The notes under the pieces were generated by a model that was given only the letters and a program-made list of their open reading frames with translations, had not been told where the DNA came from and did not search any database. The translations under genes were made by a program, and so were the position numbers. A stretch of 9,606 nt of DNA from an uncultured Collinsella sp. (GTDB lineage Bacteria; Actinomycetota; Coriobacteriia; Coriobacteriales; Coriobacteriaceae). Numbering within the stretch: position 1 is the first letter of the stretch; the number at the start of each line of letters is the position of its first letter. The stretch covers positions 1-9,606 of the forward strand of contig URYW01000066.1 in the NCBI GenBank assembly GCA_900552145.1, in the 5' to 3' direction. Below are positions 6,859-9,606 of this stretch, piece after piece.

Positions 6859-8235
6859 CTACTCCTCCACGGCCTGTGTGCCGGCGGCACGGGCCAAATC
6901 ATCGATTGCCAGGGCGTCGGCGCTCAGGGCGCGATGACGGCCATCGAGCGCGGGATCGCCCGCCTGCTCCACGGCCAGCGACTCGCCGGTGCGCATGTAC
7001 CACGCGGCGCGACGACCCCAGACTAGGGACTCGAGCAAGCTGTTGGAAGCTAGGCGGTTCTTGCCGTGAACGCCGTTGCAGGCTGTCTCGCCCGCGGCGT
7101 AGAGCTCGGGCATCGAGGTGCGGCCGTCCTTGTCGACCCACACGCCGCCCATAAAGTAATGCTGCGTGGGTGTGACGGGAATGGGCTCGTCCAGGATGTC
7201 GCGGCCGTCCTCCAGGCAGCGTGCGCGGATGTTGGCGAAGTGCCCGGTCACCACGTCGCGCTCGACGGGGGCAAAGCTCAGCCACTCGTGCTCGGTACCG
7301 TCCTGCTTCATCTGCTCGCGAATGGCGGCGGCGACCACATCGCGCGGCTGAAGCTCATCGGTAAAGCGCTCGCCGGCGGCGTTGAGCAAAATCGCGCCCT
7401 CGCCGCGGCAGCTCTCGCTGATCAGGAAGGTGCGGCCCGGCTGCGGCGAGAACAGCCCCGTGGGGTGAATCTGCACGTAGTCCAGGTGCTCCATCTTAAT
7501 GCCATGCTCCTGAGCAATGTAGCAGGCATCGCCCGTGAGCTGCGGGTAGTTGGTCGAATGGTCGTATACGCCGCCGATACCGCCCGTAGCCCACAGCGTG
7601 TGGCGGGCATGGATCTTAAACGGCTCGCCGGCATGCACGCCCTCGGCGGCATTTGCCAGCTCGTCGGCGGGACGAACAGAGCTGTCCTCGTCCACGGGAA
7701 CGGCGACGGCGCCGGTGCACACCGTGGCGCCGTCACGCTCGCCCGTCAGGATGTCGGTCATGGCCACGTGCTCCAAAATCTGCACGTTATCCAGCTTGTG
7801 AACGGCCTGGAGCAGCTTGGTCGTGATCTCCTTGCCCGTAATGTCGGCATGGAAGGCAATACGCGGACGGCTGTGCGCGCCCTCGCGGGTAAAGTCGAGG
7901 CTGCCGTCGGCCTTGCGCTCAAAATCCACGCCCATCGCCAGCAGGTCGTTGATGACCGAGCGGCTCGAGCGAATCATGATGTCGACGCTCTCGCGGCGGT
8001 TCTCGTAGTGGCCGGCGTGCATGGTGTCCTCAAAGAAGGCATCGTAATCCGAGCCTTCGGGCAGCACGCAGATACCGCCCTGCGCAAGCATCGAGTCGCA
8101 CTCGTCGACAGCGCCCTTGGATAGCATGATTACGCGCGTGCTCGTCGGCAGATTGAGAGCCGCATATAGGCCCGCCACGCCGCAGCCGGCAATGACGACG
8201 TCGCACTCCATATCGGGGTATTGCTTGGTTTCCAC
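6859..8235 (-). CDS. nadB: L-aspartate oxidase, short C-terminal form
   Basis: Protein of 458 aa from a GTG at 8235 (VETKQYPDMECDVVIAG). This FAD enzyme oxidises aspartate to iminoaspartate for NadA. Visible are the Rossmann motif GCGVAG at 17-22, SMLAQGGI at 48-55, REGAHS at 117-122, QIHPTG at 255-260, SCRGEGA at 275-281, PTQHYFMGGV at 356-365 and GKNRLASNSLLE at 391-402. Glu118, Gln255, His257, Arg277, His359 and Arg394 match the E. coli active-site set. After about 420 little remains, so most of the C-terminal helical domain of the roughly 540-aa E. coli protein is missing. Short forms exist in other Gram-positives, so this need not be a defect. The GTG was chosen because AGAGGA lies 5 nt upstream and the frame upstream overlaps nadA. 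The same frame stays open to 8847, which reflects GC bias. Confidence 0.95.
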   Translation of the reverse strand: METKQYPDMECDVVIAGCGVAGLYAALNLPTSTRVIMLSKGAVDECDSMLAQGGICVLPEGSDYDAFFEDTMHAGHYENRRESVDIMIRSSRSVINDLLAMGVDFERKADGSLDFTREGAHSRPRIAFHADITGKEITTKLLQAVHKLDNVQILEHVAMTDILTGERDGATVCTGAVAVPVDEDSSVRPADELANAAEGVHAGEPFKIHARHTLWATGGIGGVYDHSTNYPQLTGDACYIAQEHGIKMEHLDYVQIHPTGLFSPQPGRTFLISESCRGEGAILLNAAGERFTDELQPRDVVAAAIREQMKQDGTEHEWLSFAPVERDVVTGHFANIRARCLEDGRDILDEPIPVTPTQHYFMGGVWVDKDGRTSMPELYAAGETACNGVHGKNRLASNSLLESLVWGRRAAWYMRTGESLAVEQAGDPALDGRHRALSADALAIDDLARAAGTQAVEE

Positions 8236-8253
8236 AGGAATCCTCTCCCTTGT

Positions 8254-8288
8254 AATGTGACATAAGGGACCGTCCCTCATGCAACATT
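8254..8288. repeat. REP-like palindrome between nadA and nadB
   Basis: AATGTGACATAAGGGAC (8254-8270) and 8272-8288 are inverted repeats matching at 14 of 17 positions around a single central C. The innermost GGGAC/GTCCC part is exact. It occupies most of the 56-nt gap between the nadA stop and the nadB ribosome binding site. It resembles REP palindromes spread by RAYT transposases, which often carry GGGAC-GTCCC cores, but that link is from memory. In the mRNA it would fold into a long hairpin that could separate nadA from nadB expression. Confidence 0.7.
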
Positions 8289-8291
8289 GTT

Positions 8292-9317
8292 CTAGCGCGC
8301 TGCGTACTCGAGCATACGGTCGAGCGTGAGCTTGGCCTGGTCTGCCGCCTCGTCCGAGACGCCGATCTGCACCTCGCCCTCGCCCGTCTCCAGGCAGCGC
8401 ACGAGCTTTTCGAGCGTGATGAGGTCCATGTTGACGCAGGTGGGCTGCACCGCGGGGAAATAGAACTTCTTGCCGGTGCCCTGGCAGCGGCGCTCGAGCT
8501 CGTAGAGCACGCCGCGGACCGTCACGATGATGAACTCGCTCGCGTCCGACTCCTCGGCATACTTGATGATACCGGCGGTGGAGCCGATGTAGTCGGCCTC
8601 GGCCAGAACGTCGGCCTTGCACTCGGGGTGCGCCAGCACGAGCGCGTCGGGGTGGGCCTCCGTCGCGTCGACGATCTGCTCGACGGTGATGATGTGGTGA
8701 CGCGGGCAGTAGCCCTTGTTGAGAATGACGTGCTTCTGCGGCACTTGCTCGGCCACGAAACGGCCCAGATTCTGGTCGGGAATGAACAGAATGTGCTGCT
8801 GCGGCAGCTCGGACACGATCTTGACGGCGTTGGAGCTGGTAACGCACACGTCACTCCAGCTCTTGATCTCGACCGTCGAGTTGACGTAGCACACCACGGC
8901 CAGGTCGTCGCCATACTCGGCGCGCGCCGCGTCGACCGTCTCGCGCTTGACCATATGGGCCATGGGGCAATCCGCGCCCGGCTCGGGCAGCAGCACGGTC
9001 TTGGTGGGGTTGAGCAGCTTGGCGCTCTCGCCCATAAACTCCACGCCGCACAGCACGATGGTCTGCTGCGGCAGGCTCTTGGCGAGCTTTGCCAGGTAAA
9101 AGCTGTCGCCGACGTAATCGGCCACAGCCTGGACCTCGGGCGCCACGTAATAGTGCGCCAGGATCACCGCGTCGCGTTGGGTTTTAAGTTGCTGAATGGC
9201 CTCGACGAGCTCTGCGGGCACCAATGCCGCGCGCTCCGTTGCCGTCGTTGCCGATGCCAAGCCGGCCGCAATGTCGCGTGCGAGCTCCGATGCATCCATG
9301 TTCGCGCTCTGTGCCAT
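8292..9317 (-). CDS. nadA: Quinolinate synthase, [4Fe-4S] enzyme
   Basis: Protein of 341 aa. It condenses iminoaspartate from NadB with dihydroxyacetone phosphate to give quinolinate. Expected cluster ligands are C90 (VLCGVEFMGESAK), C204 (NKGYCPRHH) and C294 (PTCVNMD). Other family motifs are ILAHYYVAPEVQ at 52-63, YVNSTVEIKSWSDVCVTSSNAV at 144-165, PDQNLGRF at 180-187, HPEC at 230-233 and GSTAGIIKY at 245-253. The CxxCxxC seen near the E. coli C-terminus is absent, as in the B. subtilis-type enzymes. The ATG at 9317 has AGAGGGG 5 nt upstream; a TTG codon directly before it at 9320 is less likely to be the start. It is the first gene of the nad operon, about 30 nt behind the predicted transcription start. 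Confidence 0.97.
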   Translation of the reverse strand: MAQSANMDASELARDIAAGLASATTATERAALVPAELVEAIQQLKTQRDAVILAHYYVAPEVQAVADYVGDSFYLAKLAKSLPQQTIVLCGVEFMGESAKLLNPTKTVLLPEPGADCPMAHMVKRETVDAARAEYGDDLAVVCYVNSTVEIKSWSDVCVTSSNAVKIVSELPQQHILFIPDQNLGRFVAEQVPQKHVILNKGYCPRHHIITVEQIVDATEAHPDALVLAHPECKADVLAEADYIGSTAGIIKYAEESDASEFIIVTVRGVLYELERRCQGTGKKFYFPAVQPTCVNMDLITLEKLVRCLETGEGEVQIGVSDEAADQAKLTLDRMLEYAAR

Positions 9318-9352
9318 CAAGGCCCCTCTCTTTTGGCGAATCTTGGGGCTTT

Positions 9353-9381
9353 AGTATGACACCTAGGTTTACAGCTGACAA
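9353..9381 (-). promoter_or_regulatory. nadA-nadB-nadC-niaR operon promoter
   Basis: On the minus strand TTGTCA (9381-9376) is a 5/6 match to the -35 box. A 17-nt spacer follows, then CATACT (9358-9353), a 4/6 match to the -10 box. The predicted transcript would start near 9346, leaving about 29 nt before the nadA ATG. The -35 and the whole spacer lie inside the 44-bp palindrome, so bound repressor would exclude RNA polymerase. Confidence 0.7.
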
Positions 9382-9402
9382 GACAGCTGTAAACCTAGGT
9401 GT
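9359..9402. promoter_or_regulatory. 44-bp perfect palindrome, probable NiaR operator
   Basis: ACACCTAGGTTTACAGCTG (9359-9377) and 9384-9402 are exact 19-bp inverted repeats with a 6-nt spacer. Each arm holds two self-palindromic hexamers, CCTAGG and CAGCTG. The site therefore also contains a direct repeat of ACAGCTG with a 12-bp period (9371-9377, 9383-9389). It overlaps the promoter of an operon that encodes NiaR, so NiaR is the obvious ligand. The identity of the binding protein is inferred from context. Confidence 0.75.
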
Positions 9403-9606
9403 AAAGTTGAAATAAAGATTCAATCATGTGGCAGGTCCATTTTCGAACTGACAAGCTGAAGATAGCCGAGCTCTCAATAGCGCAGGAGGCATCTTTCGCC
9501 ACCGCAATACCGCTCGGCGCGAGTTGCACGACGTGGGGCGCAAATGGGACACGCCTCCGCGAGCGGTCCGCACCCAATGTGGCAAAATCGAACTACTAAG
9601 GGGGCG
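9403..9606. other. Right-edge region, no supported gene
   Basis: This region has GC-rich DNA without a convincing coding sequence. A minus-strand reading frame from a TTG at 9577 to 9395 (60 codons) has no good ribosome binding site and runs into the operator. The window ends in CTAAGGGGG, which could be the ribosome binding site of a plus-strand gene just beyond. If so, the palindrome at 9359-9402 could also control that divergent gene. Confidence 0.3.

Noticed and set aside
8236..8847. Upstream extension of nadB by 204 codons
   Set aside because: It overlaps nadA in another frame, is Arg/Ala-rich without motifs, and the GTG at 8235 has a good ribosome binding site just before the conserved FAD motif.
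9395..9577. Small minus-strand protein of 60 aa upstream of nadA
   Set aside because: It would start at TTG, has no good ribosome binding site, resembles no family I recognise, and ends inside the operator palindrome.

Overview
The window looks like chromosomal DNA from a high-GC Gram-positive bacterium of the Coriobacteriia, most plausibly Collinsella or a close relative. This is inferred from the dnaK-grpE-dnaJ-hspR gene order typical of Actinobacteria, the GC-rich codon use, the combination with a nadA-nadB-nadC-niaR operon, and the style of the intergenic repeats. The genus is an inference from memory and was not checked by a search.

Left block, about 1-4600, minus strand: a complete heat-shock chaperone operon transcribed dnaK, grpE, dnaJ, hspR. 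DnaK, its nucleotide exchange factor GrpE and a J-domain co-chaperone form one folding machine. HspR, the MerR-family repressor at the end of the operon, is expected to switch it off when free DnaK is abundant. dnaK and grpE are almost fused (2-nt gap). A strong GC-rich hairpin separates grpE from dnaJ, and another follows the hspR stop codon. Two details stand out. GrpE has a second in-frame ATG with a perfect Shine-Dalgarno sequence, and the DnaJ lacks the cysteine-rich zinc domain.

Middle, about 4407-5450: a 657-bp intergenic stretch between dnaK and a divergently transcribed ferredoxin gene, holding three copies of a 62-bp tandem repeat and the ferredoxin promoter. Next come the small 2[4Fe-4S] ferredoxin gene (plus strand), a textbook bidirectional terminator, and a near-perfect 21-bp-arm inverted repeat.

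Right block, about 5450-9402, minus strand: the de novo NAD operon nadA (quinolinate synthase), nadB (L-aspartate oxidase), nadC (quinolinate phosphoribosyltransferase), with the niacin-responsive repressor niaR as its last gene. NadB and NadA turn aspartate and dihydroxyacetone phosphate into quinolinate, and NadC makes nicotinate mononucleotide. Upstream of nadA a 44-bp nested palindrome is laid over the -35 box and spacer of a good promoter; it is almost certainly the NiaR operator, making an autoregulated feedback loop. A 35-bp REP-like palindrome sits between nadA and nadB. The last 200 bp hold no gene I can support.

All eight genes belong to known families and I see no undescribed multi-gene system. 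The items worth a second look are the regulatory and repetitive DNA: the operator, three different intergenic repeat types, the dual-start grpE, and the absence of a recognisable HspR site in front of dnaK.
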